A stretch of 64,000 bases of DNA from Ascaris suum (taxonomy: Eukaryota > Nematoda > Chromadorea > Rhabditida > Ascarididae), in NCBI GenBank assembly GCA_013433145.1, contig CM024173.1:10808322-10872321 (forward strand), given 5' to 3'. The position numbers were made by a program, and so were the translations under genes. The notes below the pieces were generated by a model. The model saw only the letters and a program-made list of their open reading frames with translations. It had not been told where the DNA came from and did no database searches. Below, piece by piece: positions 28,601-43,000 of this stretch. How positions within the stretch are numbered: the stretch's first letter is position 1; each line of letters starts with the position of its first letter.

Positions 28601-31600
28601 ATCGAAGAAGTGAGAAAGATAAATCGAAATATTTGTATTTGTGGCGTCAAGGTGAGGAAAAACTTTTTCGATAAGGCGAAGTTTTCCCATATGAATGAGC
28701 TGTCTGAAGTGAATAACGACGTCATCGGTATGACTAATTTTCGAAAAAAGATTTACAAAAAAAGATGCAATGATGTGCGAATCTTTCAGCTTCACAAAAA
28801 GCTTCTAAACATGAATGAGAAATACAGATGCATAATAGAGTACACCGGAGAAGCTCGATGTGGATGAAAACCATTTTACGTGACAAATGGTAATTCTTTC
28901 AGGAAGTCATATTGTATTGTTCATGCTATGTTCATAGCGTTCATTCACAATTGCGATGAAATAACGATTGTTGAAAAAGTTATTTATAATTTTTGTATGT
29001 CGTCACATTCGAATGCACCTGATTTAATATCAGCTAATCTTCTTTGAATCACTTTCTTCGTCGATCTGCGCAGTTAATCATCTCAAAATAAGGAATTTTT
29101 TAAATTATCACGTCAGGTAACGAATATTGACAGGCTTCCAAATATTTATGCTTTTATTGATACACGTTTACAAAGTATTATTTATGATGCACGTTTCAGG
29201 TTAGTAGAGCGTTAAAGGAAATTGATGGTGCAATCGGAACCATGCGCACACCTTTTCAAAGCACAGAGGCAAAATTCTTTCGATGAGCGTTTTTGGTTAA
29301 AATATGTAATTGAGTTCGCTTCAAATATCACATTTTGTGTAGTGGACTTGTAATCTTGCGATGAGATCACTTTGAGTTCGTACTGTATTTTGATGTGACA
29401 CTCATCTTTAACAATGCCTTACCTTCATCAAAAAAGATGCCGCACGTTCTAAAAATTTTTTACTTTCGGATGACTCTTCCGTAGAATTTTTTTCAACATT
29501 CAATTCTTCTCAGTACCTTTTACTTCGTTAGCATTCGAACGCTTTTAAATAGCTGTCCTCCTAAACTAGGAAGCGCGGGGATAGGGCAGAGTTGGTTGTC
29601 ACTGTATCAATCATAGGTACATTTGTGAACAGCCATGCTTCAGTCAGTAGTATCATGTCTTATTCGCCTTCGAAACAGTCATCATTTTAGCTTTATTTGG
29701 TCCTCGTTTTTTTTTTCGGCTTCATCAGGCCTATTGCGTGCTTCATTTGGAGTGTTGAGTGGCTCATTGGCATTTGTGCGGTATATCTCGCGAATTTGTA
29801 TATACTATGGAGATGAAGTGGTCTTAAATTTTTGCTCGCCACCGCGAAGGCTGGGAATTCGGAAAGCGTTCGTTTTATTACCAGATCGTTTTTACAAGGC
29901 TTCATACTGTCCACATAAAACTGCAGTGGATTAGCATTTCTGAGAAATTCCACCAGGTTTTCAACTCCAGTCATGTTCTTTCCATCTCCGGTTCTTTCAT
30001 TCCCAGATTGGATTCATGTTCCAACTTATTGCGAATGCAATGATATGTGCATCTACATTTAAATTTGCGACATAACTCAATGCAACATTTTTCCTCACTA
30101 TGGTCATAGCTTTATACATTGTGCACTCAAATTCTTATACCTATCGAATATTGGTCTGCAAAGGAAGAGTGTATTTGAATATATAGTTTCATAGTCCCAG
30201 CAACAACTTTGCTAGAAATTATGACGGAAATTAAGCCAATCTTAGCCCTCTGGGCGTTGAAGTTTCGCTAGTGAAAAGACTGAAATCATCGAGCAGATAG
30301 AATGCACGATAGAAACTCAAAGAAGGGACGTTAGCAGATAGCTCGAGAAACTCGCTAACGGTTAGATGGAGGAGCGCTCGAAAAACAGGCTATAGAAAAT
30401 GTAATAAGAGGTTACGAGTGCAAACACTTCGTCTTGCGCTTCTTGTGTTTGCGCTTATAAATTCAAGAGTTTCAATAAGGAACACATATAGGGAACTGTG
30501 CAATGGAAGTATTTGCCATACGTGCTTTTGCATTCCGCTCCACCACATTCCACGCCATGAAATAGTTTGCACTAATTAACAAAAATAAAAACGAAGAATA
30601 AAATGCGCTCCCTTTTCATAACAGAATCCAAACTATAAACGAATGAAAAACTTCGAATCTAGCACATTCAGGTAATCAAGTGTTCTATGAAGATGGTCTG
30701 CGGATTGTTTGCTTTTCTCTCACTCTGGCCGACATAAAAGAAGATCGATCCAGCGAAAAACCAATAGAAATTTTTTCGCACTTTCAAATGTCTTTGAACT
30801 CTCCTCAAACTTGATTGATCATCGTGAAATCTGAGCAAAAGGTCATCCTGTGGTGCATAATATATTGCTTGCTTTCGTAGATCTAGAGCTCAATCTGACA
30901 GATCCGCACTCATAGGCATGGCGATGCAGCTATGTGCTTTTGCAGTGCAAGTTTCGAATCTGCCAATAACCAAGACGAAAGCTTTTCGACTAACAGGCAG
31001 GGAATGACCGCGCGTTCAGGTGAAGGCTAGAAAAGGTTTTTTATTCGAACGTGTGCATAAATGCTATTTCCGGAGCTCAGAACTGACACGCGAGCAACCG
31101 GATGCAGTGCATCCGAGGTTAGCCGCAGCTAAGAAGCGATTTGTGTTCCTCATCAAGATTATACAAATAAGCGGTCAAATTTATTGCATCGTTTCAAGCA
31201 TTTCTTTGCAACTTTCACTTCAGAAAGGTTCCTCGCATCACATTTTTGCTCTTCTCTTAAGATAAAATTATTAGATTTAATATTTGCGTTATGACAATGC
31301 TATCGAGGCATTATGATGTATACTCTTCTGGCTTCCTTTGTATGAGGATTTTTTCTACAGTTTTAACCGAGGACGTGCCACATCTGTCTTTGAATAAAAC
31401 TGATATAGCTCAGACCTGAGTGACGTGTGTAGTATCCGAGTGGATTCAATTCAAGAATCATAAAACTCACACGTGTGAAAATGATCAACGATAGTATTGT
31501 GTTTTCATATCAGAAATATTGTTTGTTTTTTATTTGCGACGGAAGCATCGCTCCCAATTCATCGGTGCTTTTCTCTCTTTGTGACAACCATTCTATCACT

Positions 31601-34447
31601 TAGCAGTGAGTGACATTTCATGAAAGAATAGACAACTTTCATTGGGTTAATTCCGTATTGCCTCATTTGCAACGCGTGATTTTACTAATAGCTGCTCGTT
31701 CCTTTAGGCTGCTCACATTTTAGGAACAACCATTATGCCTATCTGTCAGAGCTGTAGGTCTGATAGCATGTTGCAGTTCCTCGAGGAGTTGATTAGTGTC
31801 CGTAGTCTCCGTTCTTCCTCCGATGTCAGATGATCAATGCTGTACAGTCAAGGAGGAGAAGGGCACCAATGAAGTATTGGACATACCGTGCTGCAAAAAG
31901 TGTAGAAATTTTATAGCTATTTTCAAAGACTCATCGACTTTGCTTTTACGATTTGCATTCGTAAGCGTCGAAGTTGATTCGTCATTTTTGCAATGCATTA
32001 TGCACATTTGAAAATTTTCGCAAATTTTAGTCACACTTTAAGCTGATCGATGTTTTACTCATATTAATGAGGTCACAAATAAATGAAGAAGCAGGTTCGT
32101 AGGATCTGTACAACGTTGGCTCGATCAACCATTTACAACCAATTACATAGAATGTCAACAAAAAAGCAAAATATGCGAAGTGATGCTTTCACATTTTCTA
32201 AAATACGTCAGTTTTCACGGAGATTTTTGCATGCTAACGGACTTATGGAAACAACATAATAGCGATATAAAATGCACATAAGTTTCTTAGCAAATTTTTT
32301 AATATGCATACATTTTCTTGTTAAGTCAATCGATGAAAATAGAGTTTAGCATAAGAGTTGCTTTAATCAGTGAGGTTGCTGACCTTTTCCACAACGAATA
32401 TTATCCGAATATCGCACTTTCGTTCACGTTATTGAAACTATCCTACGTTATCTTCATCATTCGAACACTTCCACGTTCTAGTTTCTTCCGTTAAATGCAC
32501 CATTATTCATTCTCAACGTTGAGTAATTAAATCTGGTTCATTTCGATTGTATTACGCCTTCAAAATGAAACGATATCAAGCAAAATATACAGATCTCGAT
32601 TAAAAGAAATACTGTCGAAGCAATCTTCGATCGACAAATTCATGACAACCTTAAAGTCGAAACAATATGACTAAGACTTCGAATGCTCCTACAACACAAC
32701 CGACCGCTAACCAACAACATCCCCTTCAAGATAACCAGCAACTGTGGATGGGAACGACGTATCTGAACGACACTAATAAAAACGATGCAACCGTTCAATC
32801 GTGGCCAGCGGAATAATTCGACGGCGCTCTTCGCGCAACGTCCACTCTCATGCTGTGCAAGAAATATGTCAAGAATGAATAGAGAGATAAGGGATCCATA
32901 TTGTGTGTAATCCCTCTGAGTTAATCTCTCTCAGGTTCGTTAATTTTATACTGCACAACGTTTATGCACATTCAAACTTTCACCACCACCAATGCGTTTC
33001 CAGTTGCGAACTCTGACGTATGCAGTGGATGAAAAGCCGCGAGAAGAAAACCGTTGAACAATCAAGTGAGAAAAAGAAGAAGCCGAAATATACGATTAAT
33101 TAAACCAAAGAAAACATTTCATTTCATCCATGTAATCCTTACCGGAACGACGTAGCGATCTTATGAATTAGACGATTATGCGAAGTGAATAAATATGAGC
33201 TAAACAAATCAAATCACTTCAAAAGCCAAATATTAAAGTATTCCTATACATTCAGCCGTGAAAGCAAGATGAAGTTCTCGCTACAACCGAAACAGCTTTC
33301 GCTTATATCAGCGCTTATTAATAATATCAACGTTTCTCGAAAGGCCAATATAGTATATTTTCTAAAGTAAACCTTCATCAAGCATAATTTCCTCATCGTC
33401 TGTTGACGATTTGCGAATTCGGATTACACAATTAGCGGTTGCCGTTTTAAGCTTTCGCTATCCATCGCTCATTCAGCGCCCAAAACATACGAAATGTTAT
33501 GCAATAAAAATCACAAAAAAAAGGAAATGATGAAAGAATGAATAAAACAGCGCATAATTTTATCATAATCACCAACAATTCTAATGGGAACTTCATTCGT
33601 GTAATTTGGAGAAAATTTTCATGAAAGTTTCAACGATTAAAATTAGAATATAGCAAACTATGGACATTATAATGAATTTCTTATACTTTTCGCTTAGAGT
33701 TTATTCCTAATGAGCTACCGTCACGCTGGATACTATTGAACATGAAGACCTTCTGAAAATGTCCAATCAATAAAAATTACCTGCAGTGGCAAAGAATGCG
33801 AGGAAACCCTCTCGCTGATCAATGCCACGTCTAAGAATGTTGAGCTGCTCATGCTAGCTGCAAAAGGTACCACATCAGTGCCTTTTCTGTTTTAGTCTCT
33901 CATCATTTTCAATCATGAAACGCTTTGCGAACCTGTTTGGTCCAGGTGCTTTCAAAAAGTTTCTCTCGACAGCTTTTTGCACGATTTTTTTGGCTACTCT
34001 GGAAAAATTGATTTCATTCTTGCATGGTCGTGTTTTTGAAATGATCAGACATCAGTATTAAGAAATGATGGGCCTTCGCCATCCGATGTTGTGGTAAGCG
34101 GTGAGTTTTTTTTTTCAGCAACAACCTCAGCTGCCTTTAAAGTGAACGCACCGGATAGCTAGAATAAGATGTAGACGTGCTCATGAGCATGAATACTCAG
34201 AGACATGGCGTTGGCAAAACACGTTCTGAGAATGAAAATTTCCAAGAGGTTACAAAAGCGACGGCTTTCGCATTTGCCAGATTCAGAAAGCGTTCCATAG
34301 GCGTCAGCTGACTGTCATCTCCTGCCGTATTCTTTGGGTTGTTACGCCATCCATGAATAGCATAATTCTGCTGAATGCGGTATATGAGTGGATTCTGTTA
34401 AAATTATAGCACATGTCGACTACGAAAATCTAAGATGCAAGTTCAAA
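25698..34447. other. Gene-poor AT-rich spacer, about 9 kb
   Basis: Frames at 27465-27710, 28610-28867 and 29635-29934 were examined and none could be assigned. No repeats are visible at this scale apart from low-complexity T runs. Confidence 0.4.
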
Positions 34448-34978
34448 TAGGGATGGAAAGCAATTTTTGAGAACAAAGACTTCTACCGTAAGAGAAAAGT
34501 ATCGGTGTGTCTCAAGCGGAAATTGTTTGAAAAAAGCGTGATGCCAGCAGTTCTCTGCAGCTCTGAGAAAGGGATAACAGCTAAGAAAGTGCGCAAGTTA
34601 TAGGCAGTGGCAGAGAGAAGAATGGAAAGAATCATAATAGGAACCAAACAGATCGAGAGAAAAGCAAGCGAATGGTTTAGAGGTGTAATAAAAATAAAGG
34701 AATGGGTGACCGAGATCGGAATGAGGAAGTTTAGATGAGCGACGAAGATATCTGCACTGTTACGGTTAGGTGAAAAGAATAACAGAATTGATGACACCCT
34801 GGGGTGGTAAAAGAAATAGTAGCCGGCCTGCAATGAGGTGAAGCGATTCCTTAAAATAGACCGCAGGAACCAATTGGATCAGAGAAGAATTGAATCAGGA
34901 CAAGTAGAAGCGATACGAAGAGCTGTTTAATTCGTAATGAATGCTCGGTTGATTGAAGTAAATAAATAAATAAATAAG
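34448..34978 (+). mobile_element. 5'-truncated RTE-type LINE, 3' end with AAAT-repeat tail
   Basis: The plus strand reads GWKAIFENKDFYRKRKVS, then LKRKLFEKSVMPAVLC, then AVAERRMERIIIG and ASEWFRGVIKIKEWV. This is the characteristic C-terminal region of RTE-clade LINE polyproteins after the reverse transcriptase domain. A stop interrupts it just before AVAERR and others follow. The element ends in four to five copies of an AAAT-type tetranucleotide (34960-34978), as RTE elements often end in short tandem repeats. It is a dead 5'-truncated insertion. Confidence 0.75.
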
Positions 34979-36389
34979 TAAAAATACAGTACATTTTATT
35001 ACTCTAAGTATGCTTTTGCCCTGCACAATTTTTGCTTCTTTTTTTATTCCTATACAACAAACTGTCCTTATAGATTCTATCAGTGGTCGAAACTGTGAGA
35101 ATATAACATATCACAGGAAAAATTTTGTGTATTTTAAGCAGTTGTTCGAAGTAAATGCTTCCTTAGATTCGTTTTGCAATTCATTATGTTGGTGTGAAAT
35201 CATTTCAAATGAACATTGAAGTTTACAAAAAAATCTCTATTTGCTTTAGACGCACTTAACTTTGCAAATTGCACCCCGTAAACCTTCCTGCACATTTTTC
35301 TCCAGCTTTACTTTAAGGCAAACGTACTGCTCCCTATAGACCTTCTTTTTTTTTTTTTTTAAATTTTGCGCACAACTATCATTGTCTCATTCAATATGAC
35401 GATTATTGGAAGCACTCAAGAATATCTCACTCGTATGAAATTTAATAAGTTATTTCTCGGATCCTTCTCATTTGACTATCACATTCAAATGAACATTTTC
35501 GATCGTTGTACTTTACAATATGGCACAAAGAAATTTCATTGTAACCTTCATTATAAATTACAAAAAGCTTTTATGAAATACTTTTGCAAATATTTTTTTG
35601 TTCCACGAGGAAAATGAAATAACGTATAGCAATTACTATGTTCACGAACACTTTCTCTGAGGGTTTTCAGTTGAGGCTTAGCGAAACTTAAAGCAGCCTA
35701 CCTCAAAATATAGTTGTAGCACAGAACGCTTTGATATTTGACAACCGTCTTTATTCATTTTCTTTGACTAGCCTTGGTGGTGAAATAGGCTAATCAACAG
35801 ATGCGCTTCATGCCATCCTCATGTACTGCTTGTTGAGAAACAGTGAAGTAATACAAGAATGTATATACATGAAATAATGCAAGAACGTTTTTATATCTCT
35901 TTTTGGTGTATTCACATATTATGACTTTCATATGCAGTTTCTCTATTGCTTTGGATAAATTTTTCTCACTTCAGTTCATTGCATATTAGCTTTTTGCTTT
36001 TGCCGCAAAAAAAGCAAAACTTCATGTCATTCAGTGGCAGCTTTTTCTTTGGTAACACAACAGTGACCCTCAGATTCACCTGTACTTCATCGCACTGCAC
36101 GTAGGTTCTGCTAAATGAGAGGCACCAAACGGCTGTTGGTGTCGCGTTCACAAACTTTGCTATGCATACGGCTAATTTATCCGGAGATCAAAAAGAAATT
36201 AAGTGGAAGCATCTCTGGAGATATGTAGGACGTAGAGCGCATATTTCGGCATGCTCACTCGTTCAGCTCAAAGAGGATTCCAACGATTTGAAGCGTATTC
36301 AAAGTTCATCGCTGCCTTATCATGGGGACCTTCTTGGGATCACCCTTGAGGTCCTACTCACGTGGGCTTCCGCACAAAGATGATTCATT
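34979..36389. other. AT-rich spacer
   Basis: Nothing recognisable. A 73-codon plus frame from 36162 leads into the GC-rich block at 36390 and may belong to that repeat. Confidence 0.4.
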
Positions 36390-36990
36390 GATTTTCGATC
36401 TCAGGAGCCCCATGCTCGAAAAATCCCCCGCTGTCGCGGAATTTTCTGTGAAAAAGCCCCCGCGAAGTCCTAGTGGGTTTCAACCGTCTCTCTGAGGCAT
36501 ATTAGCAGTGCCAGCACTGTTTCGTGAGGTGGAAAAAATCCTCCATAGAATAGCTGGGATATGAGGAAAGCCCGCCAATCAATGTGTTTGAACGTGATAT
36601 GTTGAAGGAGTTTGCGTAGTCCACCACCACCGCTTCTCTGCATGTGCCTCCCTCATAGGCTGTCCACATAAAGATAACCCACAAATTTTGGGACAAGTGG
36701 GTCCCCACTCCAAAAATTCCTCTCTAGTAGGAGGTTTCTACGACCGAGCCACCCCCGCCAACCCCCGTGGGTTGCATCATCTCTGTGCAGGTGCTACAAA
36801 AGCGAGTTTTACATCCAGAAGCTTAGGTTATCCATACACTTGTAGGAACATGAAGAAAGTGTCAGGCGTAGTGTCTGAACAAGATGTGCTGAAGGGAAAC
36901 GCAACGCAGAGCTGTTAGTAGAGAAGCAGCTTAAGGGCGCGCCTGGATATGAAAGACATAATCAGAAAACGTAGCGGAAAAGGGACGGGA
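36390..36990. repeat. GC-rich repeat-like block
   Basis: Rich in CCCCCG, GTGGG and CCACCACC words, in contrast to the surrounding AT-rich DNA. Frames on both strands (for example 36688-36918 plus and 36708-36502 minus) show no known domain. Looks like a dispersed repeat; class unknown. Confidence 0.4.
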
Positions 36991-39900
36991 TGGAGCTGCA
37001 GGACTCAACGATAATATTTTATGAAGAGACCGACCGAAATATGAGGGTAATTACAAAGAAAGCGTGTGAAGCTGGGAAAAAGTCGTTATGCAAGAACTCT
37101 CTTCTCTTCTTAAATGAATCACGAATGAACACTCTGCAGGACACAAACTTATTTTTCAACCACAAGTTGTGGTCTGAAAGCGCACTTCTTTCAGAAATTT
37201 TTATGAGGTGTTTGGACAAGCAGTTGCGCCCACCTCTCATACGTGACATTCAAATCGATTTGAACACAGCGTTGTATTTAATTAGTGCGCATGTTCTAAC
37301 AGTTGTTCACTGTTTCGCCCAAGCAAAAGAGATCCTCATAACTAAATTCGCCGCTCACCTTTCCTTGAAATGATAAATAGGATCCTTCAGGTTTATGGAA
37401 GGAGTTTATGGAGAAAAATTTATTCAATTTGCGACCAGACACCTTTGTTATGGTTGCTTTTAGCAGTTTTTTTCAGCCACTGTGTGAGACCATAGTCATT
37501 CTGAAGCAAGCATTTTGTTAATTCATTGCAAGCGATGTAAGAGTGATCGAAATGCTAAAGTGGATAGATGAAATCATAGGCTTTTTTGCAACCGTTAGAC
37601 AAGACATTTGTCGCGCGATAGCGATCGTCGCAAGCAGCATTGCTTGAAAAAAATTCGACCACCCGCCGCATAATAATCTCTTTTGGTATCGATGCTACAA
37701 GCGTAACTGAAATGGCCCAAGTAGCCATGTTAGGGATTCATAAATTCAAATCTTCGCTCTTAATTCCTTATTTCCTCCTTATTTCAATAAACGGCTAATG
37801 TTTACTTTTTTGCGTAAAATTCAGAAATTCTTACACACTCTTGTAGTGCCTTCATATTTTTTCTAGGCTATTCAAGAAAATACCCATTTCCTGATGTATC
37901 TAATGTTCAGTATGATGCGTGGCAGCATGAATTCATTGAAGCATAAAACAAAGAGGCAAGCGCAGAGGCTTCTGATCATAGAATCCCTAACAAATCTTCA
38001 TGCACCAATAAAACAACAGTTGCAGCAGTGATATCCACCCTGTCATCCTGCTATATCGGTGGTGGTGTACTTCACCACTGTTACATCTTCCAATGCAGCC
38101 ATCGCTGTTAGCATTTTCATGCGCTTTCACAAATTTGCACTTTTGAACTAATATGGCAATACCACACTAATGAACGTGAAGCAAATGCGCGACTTTATCT
38201 TTCTTCCATACAGCCTCTGCCGAAGAACGTTTGAAATTAGCGCTTGGAAATTTAGTGAGTATGAAGTAACCACACTGCACTTCGATCCAATAATTTTAAA
38301 GAAAGCTTTACATATTCAAGTGTTTCAAAAATTTGCATATATTTTTCACTTGGTTCACAGAAAAACTCTCCATCATTGAAAACTAATGCAAGCTTTGGAA
38401 TCACTTAAAACGCCTCACATCGGTGAGCATAATTTCTTGTCAGTGCGCCATTAAATTAAAAATTAGCTTCCAAAACAGCAAAAACTTGTGCTTTTAATCG
38501 CTTTCAGTCAAAAATTTCGAACGTTCACATCTTACATGAGCGAGCGTCATAACATTGGCGATTGAAAGCCCATGTTTTTTCACTTCGATAGCAATCGAAG
38601 TGACCAACTAGTGACCAGCAGAGCAGAAGAAAACGGCACTTATTGATGCTGGTCCTTTTCTGCACACATCCTATGCGGATGTCTTATTATTATCATATCA
38701 TGAGTTAAACTCTACCGAAATTTGAGTTGAGCTTGCCCATCATCAAGCACTATTGCAATGGCCAGTGAACGCGATGTAAAATCTGAGCTTTTTTGTGAGA
38801 AGCTCAGTTTTGCTTCATTAACAGTGCCACAGTTAGTGTTGCGCAATTCAGATTCTGTCAATCTTTAATGCTCATTTCTGTTAATTTAGTTTCTGTTTAA
38901 TCCATATTTTGGCATTCTGTCTATCAACAGACATGAACCTCATTGTCGCCTAACGAAACATAATTAAATTTGCTCAGGAGAAGCGTTCCGGAGATTTATT
39001 CAAATTGGCGACTGTTTTTGTTTTCTGAAGGATACCATCGACCTTTTGGACCGAAGCATCCGCTATTTATGCAAAGCTTTAGGCAATGAATGCATTCAGC
39101 TGCAAATATGCTTAGTATCAAGACAGAGACTCTCCAGTCCATCAATTCGTATAAATTTTTTTTTACGGCAGCTATTTCAGCCTATTTTCCTATCTTGTCG
39201 ACTCTTCGGATGAATGCTTCTCTATATCTAATTATCTTCACCTACTTTAAAAACTAATTCGCCATTCTATTTCATTTTTCTCTGTATTTTTTTCTGCCCA
39301 ATTTTATTCCTTCCTCTATTTGCTCTTCCTTCCACCATTTTTCTAATTTTTTGAGTATCAAAACCTGGAAAGTTTGGATTGTTGGCATGCGGCTTTTGTA
39401 CGTTACATTGCATATCGTGCATGTTGTACTTCGGACCTATCGCCTGAGGAACAACATGCATATTAAATTATCATTATTGCGTCAAGCAATATTAGCGCCG
39501 TGGAATCGCTCATCATTTCACTCAATGAATACTTTCTTTGCAAAACTGTATCGGAGGAAGCATTTGCGTGGGCAGACCCGCAACTCGGTGAGTACCGAGG
39601 CTTAGTACAGGTACTAGCCCAGCTGAAGACATATTCTGAGCACCTGCATGTGGCAGCGGTTTGTCGTCGAAATTTCTGCCAGCAGAAATAGCACAACAAT
39701 GTATTTAAGCTATTTGCCTGCATGCGGTATGAGAACGCCAATATAGCAAATCTCAGAACTAAAGATGATCGTTTTTATCTTTTTTTTTCTTACGTCAAAA
39801 CAAATGATTGATGCTCATGCCAATTCATACGATATTTCCTGTACGTATCAAACATCCATACCAATGTTGAGGTTCGTTGGAGAAAATGTGAGATCAATCC

Positions 39901-41699
39901 CACTATGGGCAATCTTTCTTCTTGAGAATGTTCACTTCAGATTACACGCATACTTTCTGGCAGTAGGACACCTGAAGTTCGTCACCTGCCTAATTACGAG
40001 TGCTTCTGCGAAAAGCACCTTCAGGAATGAAGTATGATTCATTGGCAATAGCTCACACTGCAGAAGTTAATGAATAAGTCTGGGGTATGCGCCTATGAAG
40101 TAGCCATCTGTCGCATAGTTTTGCCTTTGGAGGTGGTTGTGACAGCTGGTTAGCGACTGTGAGACGTAAGCCATTCCGAGAAATCTTTCTGGATTAAGCA
40201 TTACTTATAATAAGTGTGGAATGAAATTAAATGATGATGACTTACCAGCTTTGCATATATTGATACCAACACAGCGTTGATGCTTTCTTGGCCAACAGCC
40301 ATGCGGCAGTTTGAAATTAGCATCTGTGGACCATTATACAGGATTTCAGCTCAGGTGACAAGGGATGAGATAGTTAGTCTGAAGGTGAATGAAGAATCGT
40401 CTTGACTGACGCTAAGAACTGTTGACACTCGAGAGAGCATAAAAACTGGAAATGAATATTCTCTAATAGACCCTCAGATCTTCAAAGCCGCCGAACTACC
40501 TCTGCAACAACCTTTTCTCATGCGGCATCCAAATAGATTGACTGAAAAACAAGATAAAACAACTCTGCTTAAACAGCACAGAAAGACACAAGCCATGAAA
40601 CAATAAATGCAACCGCATATATGGAGCATTTCATTCCCTTGTTTGACTCAATGAGCTATTTGATGACGAACAAGAACGCCAACCATTCGCAACGATTGAA
40701 ACAAACCGTAGCCGGATAAAGTATTTAAGCAAACTTAATCCAGAGAAAGCGGTCACGAAATAAGATAGTTTGTGCTAATCTTTGCAACTGGAAACGAATA
40801 GATGTTAACATCGGCTTGCGTTTATTAGTTTTAAATGAAATTCTCTAGTTGGATAAATCTGTCACCTTATTGTCCTTTAAAGCAAATTATCGCCGAATAT
40901 TCAATAAAAGTCTTCTATCATCGAATTCAAAACGTTGACATAAAAAGGTTGTTTGAGGAATTCTTGTTAGCGTAGCTCGCTAAGCAAAATATCGGAGGCG
41001 ACTTTTTATCGTCTATCCGCCTCTTTATTGAGCACCTAGAATTTTTTTGCTATGTAAAAACACTACGAACTATACTTTCATAATCGTAAACATTCGATCT
41101 TGCTAACCTGAATGCTAAACACTTAGTCAAAGTGAGTGTCTACGAAAAGTCAACTGCACTTATGACGCTTCTTAACGGCTTGGTTGACTTACCTCATCGA
41201 TATCATGTTCGATTGATGACTTGCTTTTTTTTTTTGTAGATGACAATATCTCTTCATGAATAAATTAGTATCGTATTTCTTTCATCATGTTTTTCAAGAT
41301 GCCACCTATCCAACACGTTCTTTTTTTTTTTTTTGCTAGCATTTTGCTTATCGGTCGGTCTTCATAATCGTTGCTTGGTCGCTTTGCAAATCCTTTTTTC
41401 CACTTCATAAATTCCACAATATCTACATAATTTATTTTTCGTAGAACTAATTAATCAATCCTTCAATTTCGAAATGTTTTCCCCAAACTAATTTCTTTTT
41501 TTTTTTTGATTTTATTTATTTCATTCATACATAATAATAGGCAATAGCTTGCCTTTATGTCACATCAGAGAATTCATTTATTACGTGTGGCATGTAAGTT
41601 ATGCAGTTGCGTCACATGCTACCTTATCGATCTCTTCCATATATTAGTTTTATATATTTCGCACATACAGCTGGTACGTGTACTGTTTCAGTAGGTAGA
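36991..41699. other. Spacer upstream of the LINE relic
   Basis: A 127-codon plus frame at 36990-37373 follows the GC-rich block and could be part of the same mobile-element relic; no domain is visible. The rest is AT-rich, apart from the segment at 39494-39690. Confidence 0.4.
39494..39690 (+). other. Coding-like segment open on both strands, unknown
   Basis: The plus frame includes SLNEYFLCKTVSEEAFAWAD and then a helical stretch ending in TAG; a GTGAGT donor-like site lies inside at 39587. The minus strand is open over the same bases with six or more Cys codons. Composition is richer in GC than its surroundings. Neither strand gives a domain that I recognise. Confidence 0.2.
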
Positions 41700-42539
41700 T
41701 ACGTTAAAGCCACAGCTTATTCCTCAACGATGACTACTTGATCTTGCAGCACATGTTTCAACAGTTTTTGAACTTCCGAATATTTGCAAAATGATCTAAT
41801 TCGCTTCATGAGCATTTTGCTTCGAGTTTTCCACTTCGTCGGATTTTTTCTCTGATCGATGCATTGAATGCCACAGTTCATTACTCGTTGAAGGTTCAAT
41901 AGGTTTTTGTGTGCAGACATTGTTATCTGGATTAAGAGTCGAATTTCTGATAGCAAAAGTTGTTAAACAGCAACGTGGTTTCTGCTTCAGGGGCAAGGGA
42001 CTACATAGCGCGTGAATCTTAGAAGGTAGTGGAACATTGCTCTAACATCTTCCTGAAGTCCCTTCAATAGGTCAGCTACTGGTCGATAAACAGATTTCGG
42101 TCCATTACAAGTTTTCTCTCACATCTTGATGTGGTTTTTGTTTATTGTAAACTCCAGATATGCATCAGCCTTAGTAATTAAATAGAGGCAGCAACATGCA
42201 ACTACTACTGCTTTTAAATTTCCGAGTGCTTCCTGATTTCACAAGAATCAGAGGCCATCTAACTAATCGGTAGCCGTTTGGTTTAAGTTCCTTCTTGATA
42301 CAGCATTCGCATAGCATCGGCAAGCAGAACCGGCTTTCGATGGATTTCGGCGTTCCTAAACGAGACGAGACAAAAAAGAAGAAGAACTGCAAGAGTCATT
42401 AAACGGATCCTTGAGGAGAGGAGATTTCTCTAATCCTTTGCCGGAGCAAACTCCGTTGCTCACTGTAGTTATCTCTCTTCTACATAGCAGCTTACTTAAA
42501 ATTCGGAGTGCTGCATCGGAGATCGTTTATGAGTCTTTC
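41700..42539 (-). other. Probable continuation of LINE relic, no recognisable domain
   Basis: Short minus-strand frames continue downstream of the RT motif A block (for example 42392-42171 and 41996-41796), but no palm motif such as YADD or FADD is visible. The segment may be the 3' part of the same LINE or unrelated sequence. No poly-A or simple tail marks its end. Confidence 0.3.
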
Positions 42540-42842
42540 CAATAGGATCTTCGTGTCGACAGTGTCATGTGCTATTTGTGTATCCATCTGTAACATATAC
42601 CCGATCTCAGCATCGTCCATCGTTGCAAATTGAATTCAGTAACGAGCAGTAGCCAAAAGGACAGAATATCTTGCTCGAAGGCAGTGCTGAAATACTGTGT
42701 GGAGCTGAAGGTAAATAGATGCTTGAAAAATTTTGGTACAGCCCATTGCAACATTATCGGGCGGTGGCTGGCACAGTTGTGAAGATTGTCTTTTTTCACC
42801 ATTGCAACAATTGCCGCTTTCTACCATTTCATCAGGATACAT
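42540..42842 (-). pseudogene. LINE reverse transcriptase fragment, frameshifted
   Basis: One minus frame reads KKDNLHNCASHRPIMLQ, matching the KKGD..N..NYRPI.LL block at the start of LINE reverse transcriptases. A second minus frame about 150 nt downstream reads QIAHDTVDTKILLERL, matching RT motif A (AFDTVDH.ILL..L). The catalytic Asp region is altered and the two blocks are in different frames, so the copy is dead. Class is CR1/Jockey-like by motif style; a family assignment needs a database. Confidence 0.7.
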
Positions 42843-43000
42843 GCAGTTCTAAATATGCAATTGGAGAGGTGTGGCAATTTATGGGCCAGGAAGGATTTGC
42901 CAGGTTCAAATATCTTGCAGCTTATTTACTCACAGTTTGGAGCCTTATATGAATGAGTTCGTCGTTTTAATAGCTTCAAATAGTGTATCGTTGTATCATC

